Shown piece by piece: positions 1 through 5,280 of a stretch of DNA of 6,785 bases. The position numbers and the translations under genes were made by a program. The stretch spans positions 1 to 6,785 of the forward strand of contig JAPOQV010000238.1 in the NCBI GenBank assembly GCA_026710565.1, read 5' to 3'. The number at the start of each line of letters is the position of its first letter. Position 1 is the first letter of the stretch. Under the pieces are notes generated by a model. It saw only the letters and a program-made list of their open reading frames with translations, was not told the origin of the DNA and did no database searches. Source of the DNA: Spirochaetaceae bacterium (GTDB lineage Bacteria; Spirochaetota; Spirochaetia; SZUA-6; Bin103).

Positions 1-97
1 ACCGAGCTTCACGCTCGCCGATCTGGTCGACGCCGGCCGTTCGGCGTTCGTGACGGCCGACACGGGCGGCTCGCCACCGGGCGATCCATCGCAGTGA
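1..97 (+). CDS. C-terminal end of an unidentified protein (5' end outside the window)
   Basis: Reading from base 2 there is an open frame of 31 codons ending in TGA at 95-97. The peptide begins PSFTLADLVDAGRSAFVTAD and ends in a Gly/Pro/Ser-rich tail, as C-termini often do. The helix-like FTLADLVDAGRSAF stretch vaguely recalls the C-terminal helix of adenosine deaminase-like amidohydrolases, but that is far too little to name it. It is on the same strand as the aldehyde dehydrogenase, 46 bases upstream of it, so the two could be co-transcribed. The fragment could also be a chance open frame in GC-rich DNA; its codon third positions are G/C-rich like the genes that follow. Confidence 0.45.
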   Translation, partial: PSFTLADLVDAGRSAFVTADTGGSPPGDPSQ

Positions 98-126
98 GCA
101 GCCGCCCGGCGAACATTTCGTAAGCA

Positions 127-146
127 CATTCGGAGGTAATCGAATG
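127..146 (+). promoter_or_regulatory. Ribosome binding site of the aldehyde dehydrogenase inside a small inverted repeat
   Basis: A strong Shine-Dalgarno sequence, GGAGGT at 132-137, stands 6 bases before the ATG at 144 and fixes that start. CATTCG (127-132) and CGAATG (141-146) are perfect 6-base inverted repeats. In RNA they could form a stem whose 8-base loop holds most of the Shine-Dalgarno and whose 3' arm contains the start codon. The repeat is seen directly; any regulatory role is inference. Confidence 0.55.
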
Positions 147-1556
147 AAGATGCATGTGGGCGGCGCCTGGGTGGAGGCCGCCGAGACGATCGACGTATTG
201 AACCCGTTCGACGGATCGGTCGTGGACACGGTGCCGCGCGCGACCATGGACGACGTGCAGACCGCGCTGGCGACCGCGCAGAAGGCCGCCGGGCAGGTGG
301 CGGCCATGACCGGCTACGAGCGCTACGAGATCCTGCATCGCGCCTCGGAGCTGATGGTCGAGCGCGCCGCCGAGCTGTCGAAGATCATCACCATGGAGGA
401 GGGCAAGCCGGTCTCGGAGGCCGACATCGAGGTGGCGCGCGCCACCGAGATCATCGCCCTGTCCGCGGAGGAGGCCAAGCGCTTGGGCGGCGAGGTGCTG
501 CCGCTGGACGGCGCGCCGGGGGTTCGCGACAAGCTCGGCTTCACCCTGCGCGTGCCGTGTGGGGTCGTGGTCGGCATCAGCCCCTTCAACTTCCCGCTGC
601 ACCTGGTCTGCCACAAGGCCGGCCCCGCCTTCGCGGCCGGCAACGCCGTCATCCTCAAGCCGGCGACCGACACGCCGCTGTCGGGCCTGAAGATCGTCGA
701 GTTGCTGGTGGACGCCGGCGCCCCGCCGGAGGCCGTGCAGTGCCTGACCGGTTCGGGCGGCGAGATCGGCGACGCGCTGTGCGAGGACCCGCGCGTGCGC
801 AAGATCACCTTCACCGGCAGCCGCGACGTGGGCGAGCACATCTGCAAGGTCGCCGGCCTGAAGAAGGTGACCATGGAGCTCGGCTCCAACGCGCCGTTCG
901 TGGTGATGCCCGACGCCGATCCGGAGAAGGTGGCCAAGGCTGCCGCCATGTCCGGCTACTCCAACGCCGGGCAGGTCTGCATCTCCACGCAGCGCGTGCT
1001 GGCGCACGCGGACATCTACGGCGACTTCGTGGATGCCTTCAAGGCGGAGACGGAGTCGATCAACACCGGCAACCCGCTGCACGCCGACAGCAAGATGGGG
1101 CCGATGATCCGCCAGTCCGACGCCGAGCGCGTGCACGGCTGGGTTGACGAGGCGCTCACCGGCGGCGCCACGCTGGTCGCCGGCGGCGACCTCGACGGCC
1201 AGATCATGCAGCCGACCGTGGTGGAGGGCGTCAGGCCCGAGATGCGCATCTCCTGCGACGAGGTGTTCGGCCCGGTGGTGGGCGTCACGAAGGTGGACGA
1301 CATCGACCAGGCGATCGCGCTGGCCAACGACACCAACTACGGCCTGAGCGCCGCCATCTTCACCGAGAACGTGAACTGGGCCATGCAGTACGTCCGCCAG
1401 GTCGAGTCCGGCAACATCCACGTCAACTGGGGCACCCAGTGGCGCGCCGATCTGATGCCGTACGGCGGCCTGAAGGACTCCGGAATGGGCAAGGAAGGGC
1501 CGAAGTACGCGGTCGAGGAGATGACCGAGACGAAGATGTGCGTCTTCCACCTGTAA
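144..1556 (+). CDS. NAD(P)-dependent aldehyde dehydrogenase
   Basis: A 470-residue, full-length member of the aldehyde dehydrogenase superfamily, which oxidises an aldehyde to the acid (or acyl form) with NAD(P)+ in the cytoplasm. The signatures are in the expected order. The oxyanion-hole Asn149 lies in ISPFNF, and the cofactor-binding Lys172 in LKPA. FTGS at 223-226 belongs to the Rossmann fold. The general-base Glu245 lies in MELGSNAP, the catalytic nucleophile Cys279 in NAGQVCIS, and the nicotinamide-binding Glu373 in EVFGPV. The MELGSNAP form and the ending QWRADLMPYGGLKDSGMGKEGP (about 432-453) place it among the short (~470-480 aa) lactaldehyde/phosphonoacetaldehyde/semialdehyde-type enzymes, not the betaine aldehyde or retinal types. 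The substrate cannot be read from the sequence. A glutaredoxin-like gene follows after 10 bases, so a shared transcript is likely. Confidence 0.95.
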   Translation: MKMHVGGAWVEAAETIDVLNPFDGSVVDTVPRATMDDVQTALATAQKAAGQVAAMTGYERYEILHRASELMVERAAELSKIITMEEGKPVSEADIEVARATEIIALSAEEAKRLGGEVLPLDGAPGVRDKLGFTLRVPCGVVVGISPFNFPLHLVCHKAGPAFAAGNAVILKPATDTPLSGLKIVELLVDAGAPPEAVQCLTGSGGEIGDALCEDPRVRKITFTGSRDVGEHICKVAGLKKVTMELGSNAPFVVMPDADPEKVAKAAAMSGYSNAGQVCISTQRVLAHADIYGDFVDAFKAETESINTGNPLHADSKMGPMIRQSDAERVHGWVDEALTGGATLVAGGDLDGQIMQPTVVEGVRPEMRISCDEVFGPVVGVTKVDDIDQAIALANDTNYGLSAAIFTENVNWAMQYVRQVESGNIHVNWGTQWRADLMPYGGLKDSGMGKEGPKYAVEEMTETKMCVFHL

Positions 1557-1566
1557 GGGGCACGCG

Positions 1567-1800
1567 ATGGCGGTACGCATGTACACGACGCCGAGCTGCG
1601 GCTACTGCACGCAGCTCAAGCGCTACCTGCGCGAGCGGCAGGTGAAGTTCACGGAGTACGACATCAGCCGCGACGAGCGCAAGGCGGCCGAGATCGCGCA
1701 CCGCTCCCGGCAGCAGGGCGTGCCGGTGCTCGACTACAACGGCACCATCGTCGTCGGCTTCGACCGCGAGCGCATAGACCGCCTGATCGCGAAGGGGTAG
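1567..1800 (+). CDS. Glutaredoxin-like thiol-disulfide oxidoreductase
   Basis: A 77-residue single-domain thioredoxin-fold protein of the glutaredoxin/NrdH/YruB type. The redox motif C11-G-Y-C14 follows the first beta strand (VRMYTTPS). The cis-proline loop is GVPV (Pro53), and GF at 64-65 starts the last part of the fold, where glutaredoxins bind glutathione or a partner. With both cysteines present it should be a dithiol enzyme that reduces protein disulfides in the cytoplasm. The length equals that of the shortest stand-alone glutaredoxins. The purine-rich AAGGGG at 1555-1560, overlapping the upstream stop, serves as ribosome binding site for ATG 1567; the next in-frame ATG (1579) would remove the first beta strand. 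It lies 10 bases behind the aldehyde dehydrogenase and may keep that enzyme's catalytic cysteine reduced; this link is inference from position only. Confidence 0.9.
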   Translation: MAVRMYTTPSCGYCTQLKRYLRERQVKFTEYDISRDERKAAEIAHRSRQQGVPVLDYNGTIVVGFDRERIDRLIAKG

Positions 1801-1813
1801 CTTCGGCGGGCGA

Positions 1814-2524
1814 TTACGAGCGGCGCTGCAGGTAGCTGCGGCGCCGCTCCGGCTCGAACTTCTCGATCGCGTAGCGGAGCATCGTGCGCGGCATGTGGGC
1901 GGCGTGGCGATCCAGGAATCGCTCCTCGGCGCCGCGGTCACGCTTGCCGATCTCGCGCAGCATCCAGCCGACGGCCTTGTGGATCAGGTCGTGCGGATGG
2001 TCGCGCAGCAACTCAGCCAGCCGTAGCGTGTCCCGGAACTGGCCGGCGCGGACAAAGGCGAAGGTGGCGAGCACCGCCACGCGCTGCTGCCACAGGTGGC
2101 CGGAACCCGCCAGCTCGTAAAGCACGGCGCGGTCCCGCTCCAGCAGATGGGCGCCCAGGATGTGCGGCGCGGAACCGTCCACCAAGTCCCAACTGTTCAC
2201 GGCGTCCAGGTGGTCGAGGTAGAAGGCGGCGATCGCCTCCCGCTCCGCCGGTTCGGCGCGCCGGTAGCGGTCGGCCAGGACGAACAGCGCCGCCTGCCGG
2301 TGCTCGTGCCAGGGGCTGGCCAGCGCGTCCGCGAGGTCGGGCAGCGAGAGCTCGCGATGGCGGCGGGCGATCGCCCGCACCTCCGGCACGCGCAGCCCCA
2401 GGAACCGGTCGCCCTCTCCGTACTCCCCCGGTCCCGTGCGGAAGAACCGCTGCAGGTGCCGCGCGCGCTCCGGGTCGCCGTCACCGTCCAGCTCCGCGCA
2501 CAGCGCGCGTGCGGGGGTTCTCAT
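1814..2524 (-). CDS. AlkD-family DNA alkylation repair protein (DNA glycosylase)
   Basis: A 236-residue alpha-helical HEAT-like-repeat protein of the AlkC/AlkD family, which removes N3- and N7-alkylated purines from DNA without flipping the base. Family landmarks in order: FFRTGPGEYGEGD (27-39), GLRVPEVR (43-50), NSWDLVD (110-116), WQQRVAVLATFAFVR (145-159), HDLIHKAVGWMLREIGKRD (178-196) and PRTMLRYAIEKF (212-223). In the characterised Bacillus cereus AlkD the important residues are Trp109, Asp113, Arg148 and Trp187. Here Trp112/Asp116 have the same spacing, and Arg148 and Trp187 sit in matching motifs, so the site looks intact. Length is normal for the family (~220-240). The start at 2524 is the only early ATG and has no strong Shine-Dalgarno, but a TATGAT hexamer lies 9 bases upstream. 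The gene converges on the glutaredoxin gene (13-base gap) and is divergent from the methyltransferase. Confidence 0.93.
   Translation of the reverse strand: MRTPARALCAELDGDGDPERARHLQRFFRTGPGEYGEGDRFLGLRVPEVRAIARRHRELSLPDLADALASPWHEHRQAALFVLADRYRRAEPAEREAIAAFYLDHLDAVNSWDLVDGSAPHILGAHLLERDRAVLYELAGSGHLWQQRVAVLATFAFVRAGQFRDTLRLAELLRDHPHDLIHKAVGWMLREIGKRDRGAEERFLDRHAAHMPRTMLRYAIEKFEPERRRSYLQRRS
1819..1848. repeat. Inverted repeat (possible bidirectional terminator hairpin) at the convergent gene ends
   Basis: AGCGGCGC (1819-1826) and GCGCCGCT (1841-1848) are perfect 8-base inverted repeats. The stem can continue inwards through one T-G wobble and four more pairs (1828-1831 with 1836-1839), leaving a 4-base loop at 1832-1835. 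The hairpin lies 19 bases past the glutaredoxin stop and inside the last codons of the AlkD gene. No T-tract follows on either strand, so it is not a classical intrinsic terminator. Confidence 0.35.
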
Positions 2525-2533
2525 CGCTCGCCG

Positions 2534-2539
2534 ATCATA
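2534..2539 (-). promoter_or_regulatory. Candidate -10 box for the AlkD gene
   Basis: On the - strand the hexamer is TATGAT, one mismatch from the TATAAT consensus. It ends 9 bases before the AlkD ATG, so transcription would begin only a few bases before the start codon and the mRNA would be nearly leaderless. No convincing -35 box is visible 16-18 bases further up. AT-rich hexamers are scarce in this sequence, which is the main support. Confidence 0.35.
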
Positions 2540-2594
2540 GCTCGCCTGCGGGCTCCGTTTGAGCCCTCGCGAAGCGATGCGGCCGGTCGTGCGT

Positions 2595-2600
2595 TATAGT
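2595..2600 (+). promoter_or_regulatory. Candidate -10 box for the RM operon
   Basis: TATAGT is one mismatch from the -10 consensus and lies just upstream of the methyltransferase. Transcription would begin near 2606-2608, which would exclude the ATG at 2604 and favour the ATG at 2619 with a leader of about 12 bases. No clear -35 box is seen at 16-18 bases spacing. Together with the AlkD -10 on the other strand it makes this 79-base gap a back-to-back promoter region. Confidence 0.35.
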
Positions 2601-2603
2601 GGC

Positions 2604-3560
2604 ATGAGCCCCAGCCACATGATCGCGCCAGTAGCCGTCCAGGCAAACGGTACGGGAGAGTCCAAGGGTTACCTGCGGATCGACGCGCACGATCGAGTCC
2701 CCGCCACGTCGTTGGACACATCGGTCCTCGTGTGCGGGAGTGCAAGTGACGCCCTGGAGCTGCTGCCCGAACGGTGCGTTCGGACGGTGGTGACCTCGCC
2801 GCCGTACTGGTCGCTCCGGGACTACGCGGTCGATCGGCAGATCGGTCGCGACGACGTCCTCGCGGACTACGTCGCAAGCATCGTGCAGACGTTCGATAGG
2901 GTCCGCCGAGTGCTCGCCGACGACGGAACCATCTGGCTGAATGTCGGCGACGCGTACACCTCCGGCAACCGGCGGTATCGAGCACCGGACCGCAAGAATC
3001 GGGCGCGTGCGATGGCCGTCCGGCCGGTGACCCCGGAGGGACTCAAGCCGAAGGACCTGATCGGCGTCCCCTGGCGCCTGGCGTTCGCGCTGCAGGACGC
3101 GGGCTGGTGGCTCCGGTCAGAAGTCATCTGGCACAAACCGAACGCCCACCCGGAGTCGGTGCGGGACCGGCCGACGAAAGCGCACGAGACCGTGTTCCTG
3201 TTCTCCAAGAGTCAGGACTACCAGTACGACATCGACGCCGTGCACGGCCCGAGAGGACGCCGGCTGCGGACGGTGTGGGACATACCGACGGAACCCCAGA
3301 AGCGCAACGGCGCGACGGATGATCACCCGGCGATGATGCCGATGAAGCTGGCGCGAAGATGCGTAGCGATCACCAGCCGGCCCGACGACGTGGTGCTGGA
3401 TCCGTACGCGGGTTCCGGGACGACGCTGATCGCGGCCCAGGACCTGGGCAGGCGATGGGTCGGCGTGGAGTTGAACCCGGCATACGTGAACCTGATCGAG
3501 CGCAGGATCGGTGCCGGGACACCCAACCTGTTTGCGGCCGCCGATCCAGCCGCGACATGA
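2604..3560 (+). CDS. Type II DNA methyltransferase, beta class, probably N4-cytosine (SmaI-like RM system)
   Basis: An S-adenosylmethionine-dependent DNA methyltransferase of the N4/N6 family, 318 residues from ATG 2604. The catalytic motif TSPPYWSLRDY (64-74) comes first, followed by GTIWLNVGDAY (108-118). The AdoMet-binding loop DPYAGSGTT (266-274) and VGVELN (286-291) come near the C-terminus. This order defines the beta class. SPPY, as opposed to DPPY/NPPY, is typical of N4-cytosine enzymes, including those that modify CCCGGG. The region between, with the RTVWDIPTEP segment (222-231), should hold target recognition. It protects host DNA from the nuclease encoded next, which starts inside its stop codon. 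The start is uncertain: TTG 2559, ATG 2577, 2604 and 2619 are in frame, none with a good Shine-Dalgarno, and family similarity begins only near DTSVLVCGSASDALELL. GC content is lower than in the flanking genes. Confidence 0.93.
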   Translation: MSPSHMIAPVAVQANGTGESKGYLRIDAHDRVPATSLDTSVLVCGSASDALELLPERCVRTVVTSPPYWSLRDYAVDRQIGRDDVLADYVASIVQTFDRVRRVLADDGTIWLNVGDAYTSGNRRYRAPDRKNRARAMAVRPVTPEGLKPKDLIGVPWRLAFALQDAGWWLRSEVIWHKPNAHPESVRDRPTKAHETVFLFSKSQDYQYDIDAVHGPRGRRLRTVWDIPTEPQKRNGATDDHPAMMPMKLARRCVAITSRPDDVVLDPYAGSGTTLIAAQDLGRRWVGVELNPAYVNLIERRIGAGTPNLFAAADPAAT

Positions 3561-4336
3561 GTCCCGATCAGCACCACACGGATCTGGCGGCGCTGAAGGC
3601 CCGGATAGACGATCTGTCGCCCATGGCGACTCGGTTTGTAGCTCGCCTCATAGGGTCTCTCTCGTCTCCGCCGCAGGCGACGGTGAATCCCCAGAGGACG
3701 TGGATCACGGAGAGCCCGGACTGGGTGGAGTATTTCAGCCTTGCGCTTTCGGTACATCACGGCACGACGACCGAGCCGCTGGGTCTGACGGGCTTCGAGA
3801 TCGTGTTCTGCAACGCCTGCGAAGCCGTCGAGTGGAAGTACGAGAAACCGGAATCGGCTACGCATCGGTTCGTCGACCTCGTGGTCCGTCGCGATACAGA
3901 GACGGAACGGAAGCTCTCCCTGAAATCCACTGCGGCGAAGCGTCTGTCTGATACGACGGTCCATATATCAAAGTTGACGGAAGCCGCTTGGATCCAGGAC
4001 ATGCGACGCGCGAGAGACCGTCAAGAGCGCATGGTCGGCTTGTTTCGAGACTACATGGAAGCGGTCGACGCCATCATGATGCTGCGCGCATTTCGCAAGC
4101 CGAATGAGATCCCAGAACGTTATCAACTCGTCGAGATCCCGACTCCTATCTTCCGATCCATTCAGGCTGCTCCCCTGAGCGCGTTCGCTGCTGATGGCCC
4201 CACTGTGGATTGCTCCTACGGAGGGCTTGAAACTGCCGCTCGCGTTTCGCTGGACCGCTCGGACGCGAATGTCACGGTCAAGCAGATCGCCCTCGAAGCG
4301 TGCACCGTCCACGCTGAATGGCACCTTGCGGAGTGA
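3557..4336 (+). CDS. SmaI-like type II restriction endonuclease
   Basis: A 259-residue protein whose ATG overlaps the methyltransferase stop as ATGA (3557-3560), giving translational coupling; there is no Shine-Dalgarno of its own. The frame is open upstream to 3359, but that part is inside the methylase gene. I recognise it by similarity to R.SmaI (247 residues) as recalled. KLSLKSTAAKRLSD--VHISK (119-139) corresponds to SmaI KVALKTEAAKNISKSYIHVSK. YQLVEIP (189-195) is identical, and LEACTVHAEWHL (246-257) corresponds to LEHCIVHGVWDF. Asp107 in FVDLVV, followed by Ser121-Leu-Lys123, is a plausible PD-(D/E)xK nuclease core, with Glu81 as a further acidic candidate. It would cut unmethylated DNA at the site protected by the adjacent methylase; CCCGGG is the likely target by homology but unproven. 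Codon use is less GC-biased than in the flanks. Confidence 0.82.
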   Translation: MSPDQHHTDLAALKARIDDLSPMATRFVARLIGSLSSPPQATVNPQRTWITESPDWVEYFSLALSVHHGTTTEPLGLTGFEIVFCNACEAVEWKYEKPESATHRFVDLVVRRDTETERKLSLKSTAAKRLSDTTVHISKLTEAAWIQDMRRARDRQERMVGLFRDYMEAVDAIMMLRAFRKPNEIPERYQLVEIPTPIFRSIQAAPLSAFAADGPTVDCSYGGLETAARVSLDRSDANVTVKQIALEACTVHAEWHLAE

Positions 4337-4458
4337 GCCGATAGCCGTAGTGCTGGCTCGAAGGACGGAGACGAATCATCGCGGAGCCCTGTTTGGGGGC
4401 GGAAGGGCGGAGGACGGTAGGGTAGTCGGAGAGGGGTAGATGTGATGTTTGCCGCTGG
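4337..4458. other. Short G-rich spacer after the RM module
   Basis: No gene is recognised. Just after the nuclease stop there is a weak interrupted inverted repeat, GAGCC (4335-4339) with GGCTC (4355-4359), plus an inner AGC/GCT, but no T-run follows. Positions 4395-4436 contain four G-runs (4395-4399, 4405-4407, 4420-4422, 4433-4436) separated by 5, 12 and 10 bases, a loose G-quadruplex pattern. The - strand frame of the nucleotidyltransferase remnant stays open through here but turns Pro/Ser/Arg-rich and protein-unlike, so this is probably the junction between the acquired module and the older chromosome. Confidence 0.4.
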
Positions 4459-4808
4459 GTGCGCGCGGTGTGGCGGTGCAGGGAGCGCTGGTCGGCGGCC
4501 GGCGAAAAGCGCTGTCACCTGGTCGCACCCGAGTCCCCGGAATCCCAACACCCCCAGATCGACTCGTACGCGCCATCGCGACCGTTCGACGCGGACGAAC
4601 CGCTCGGAGCGGTTCGAGGGATATTGGCCGTCCGACAGCGCCAGCCACACGTCGACGTCGGAGCCGGGCGGCAACGGAGCGTCGTCCGCCAGCCCTGAGA
4701 CCGAGCCGGCCAGACACGCCGCCTCGATGCCGGATGCTACCGCGGCGCATTCGCGCACCCACCGGCCGACGGAGGTTTTGCCTCCCGCACCGACGGCGAC
4801 GCTGTCAT
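4459..4808 (-). pseudogene. Frameshifted and truncated nucleotidyltransferase
   Basis: The - strand carries the core of a polymerase-beta-like (MNT-fold) nucleotidyltransferase. Counting from the valine at 4758, the motif is Gly18-Ser19 (ACLAGSVSG), a loop, then SDVDVWLAL with Asp34 and Asp36. RVRVDLGVL supplies the third carboxylate, Asp67. These are the metal-binding residues that transfer a nucleotide. The ATG at 4808-4806 stands 6 bases after the DUF212 stop and reads MTASPSVREAK, but it is in another frame and reaches a stop after 23 codons. One extra A in the AAAA tract (TTTT at 4776-4779 on the + strand) would join it to SVGRWVRECAAVASG, which fits the N-terminus of such proteins. After about residue 90 the frame becomes low-complexity and stays open without a natural end, while relatives are usually well over 200 residues. 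The substrate is unknown. GTG 4758 is an alternative start that would give a shorter product. Confidence 0.6.
4596..4616. repeat. 21-base odd palindrome inside the nucleotidyltransferase remnant
   Basis: CGAACCGCTC (4596-4605) and GAGCGGTTCG (4607-4616) are perfect 10-base inverted repeats around a single central G. On the - strand it encodes part of NRSERF in the nucleotidyltransferase frame, so coding constraint may explain it. No partner copy was noticed in the window. Confidence 0.5.
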
Positions 4809-4814
4809 GAGCGG

Positions 4815-5279
4815 CTACAGGAGATGCAACGCGCGGGCGAAGAGCGCGGAACCGATTCCGATCAACAGGCCGACACCCACCTCGGGGATGGAGTGGCCGA
4901 CGTCGTGCGAGGTCACCGGCCGGTTCGCCTCCGGCATCGGCGCGATCATCTGGCGTAGCGCCTCCGAGTTGATCTGGATCGCGCCGCGCACGCGGATGGC
5001 GTCGAAGATGATGATCACGCTGAACGCGCAGGCGATCGCGAACAGGTCGGACGCCACGCCGGCGCGCAGGCCGATGGCGGTAGTGAGAGTCGCGACGAAG
5101 GCGGTGTGCGATGACGGCATACCCCCGGCGGCGAACATCCGCTGCCACGCGAAGGTGCGCGTGCGTGCCGAGTACGCGGCTATCTTGAAGATCTGGCACC
5201 CGCCCTGGACCACGACGGCCACGAGGAGGGATGCGCTCACGCCGGCCGCCATAAGGGGCCGATGGTACCATGAGCGCAT
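4815..5279 (-). CDS. DUF212 / YuiD-like divergent PAP2 family membrane protein
   Basis: A 154-residue protein of the DUF212 family (divergent PAP2, acid phosphatase/vanadium haloperoxidase related; Bacillus YuiD is a member). The hallmark GGMPSSHTAFVATLTTAIGL occupies 52-71, where MPSSH corresponds to a PAP2 phosphatase motif. The family's FDAIRVRGAIQIN (92-104) and GHSIPEVGVGLLIG (128-141) follow. Hydrophobic stretches at about 12-31, 57-75, 80-96 and 132-150 predict an integral membrane protein. Members may act on lipid phosphates, but the reaction is not established. Two starts are possible. ATG 5279 has an AGAGGA Shine-Dalgarno-like sequence just upstream and overlaps the start codon of the divergent dehydrogenase. 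ATG 5252 gives 145 residues but has no Shine-Dalgarno. Length fits the family (~150). The damaged nucleotidyltransferase follows 6 bases after its stop, as in an operon. Confidence 0.9.
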   Translation of the reverse strand: MRSWYHRPLMAAGVSASLLVAVVVQGGCQIFKIAAYSARTRTFAWQRMFAAGGMPSSHTAFVATLTTAIGLRAGVASDLFAIACAFSVIIIFDAIRVRGAIQINSEALRQMIAPMPEANRPVTSHDVGHSIPEVGVGLLIGIGSALFARALHLL

Positions 5280-5280
5280 G
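5253..5280. promoter_or_regulatory. Shared start region of divergent genes with a 10-base palindrome
   Basis: CATG at 5277-5280 supplies ATG on both strands: 5278-5280 for the dehydrogenase and 5279-5277 for the DUF212 gene. Next to it ATGGTACCAT (5262-5271) is a perfect palindrome. With the long DUF212 start there is no intergenic DNA, so promoters must lie inside the opposite gene; with the short start (5252) the palindrome falls in a 25-base gap. An operator role is inference. Confidence 0.35.

Noticed and set aside
9..1586. 525-codon open frame on the - strand opposite the aldehyde dehydrogenase
   Set aside because: It is rich in Arg, His, Gly, Leu and Val with no domain motif, and it mirrors a clear ALDH gene with catalytic residues on the + strand. 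Long antisense frames are usual in GC-rich genes.
3359..3556. N-terminal extension of the restriction endonuclease
   Set aside because: It lies inside the methylase's conserved DPYAGSGTT region and is Arg/Gly-rich; the ATGA overlap at 3557 is the natural start.
2561..4390. Direct repeat GAGCCCT (2561-2567 and 4384-4390) as target-site duplication of the RM module
   Set aside because: Seven bases shared between two ~100-base flanks is expected by chance, no recombinase or terminal repeats are present, and the copies do not mark obvious junctions.
4807..5277. N-terminal extension of the 2-hydroxyacid dehydrogenase
   Set aside because: This part is antisense to the DUF212 gene and family similarity begins at MSPLVALVSR encoded from 5278.
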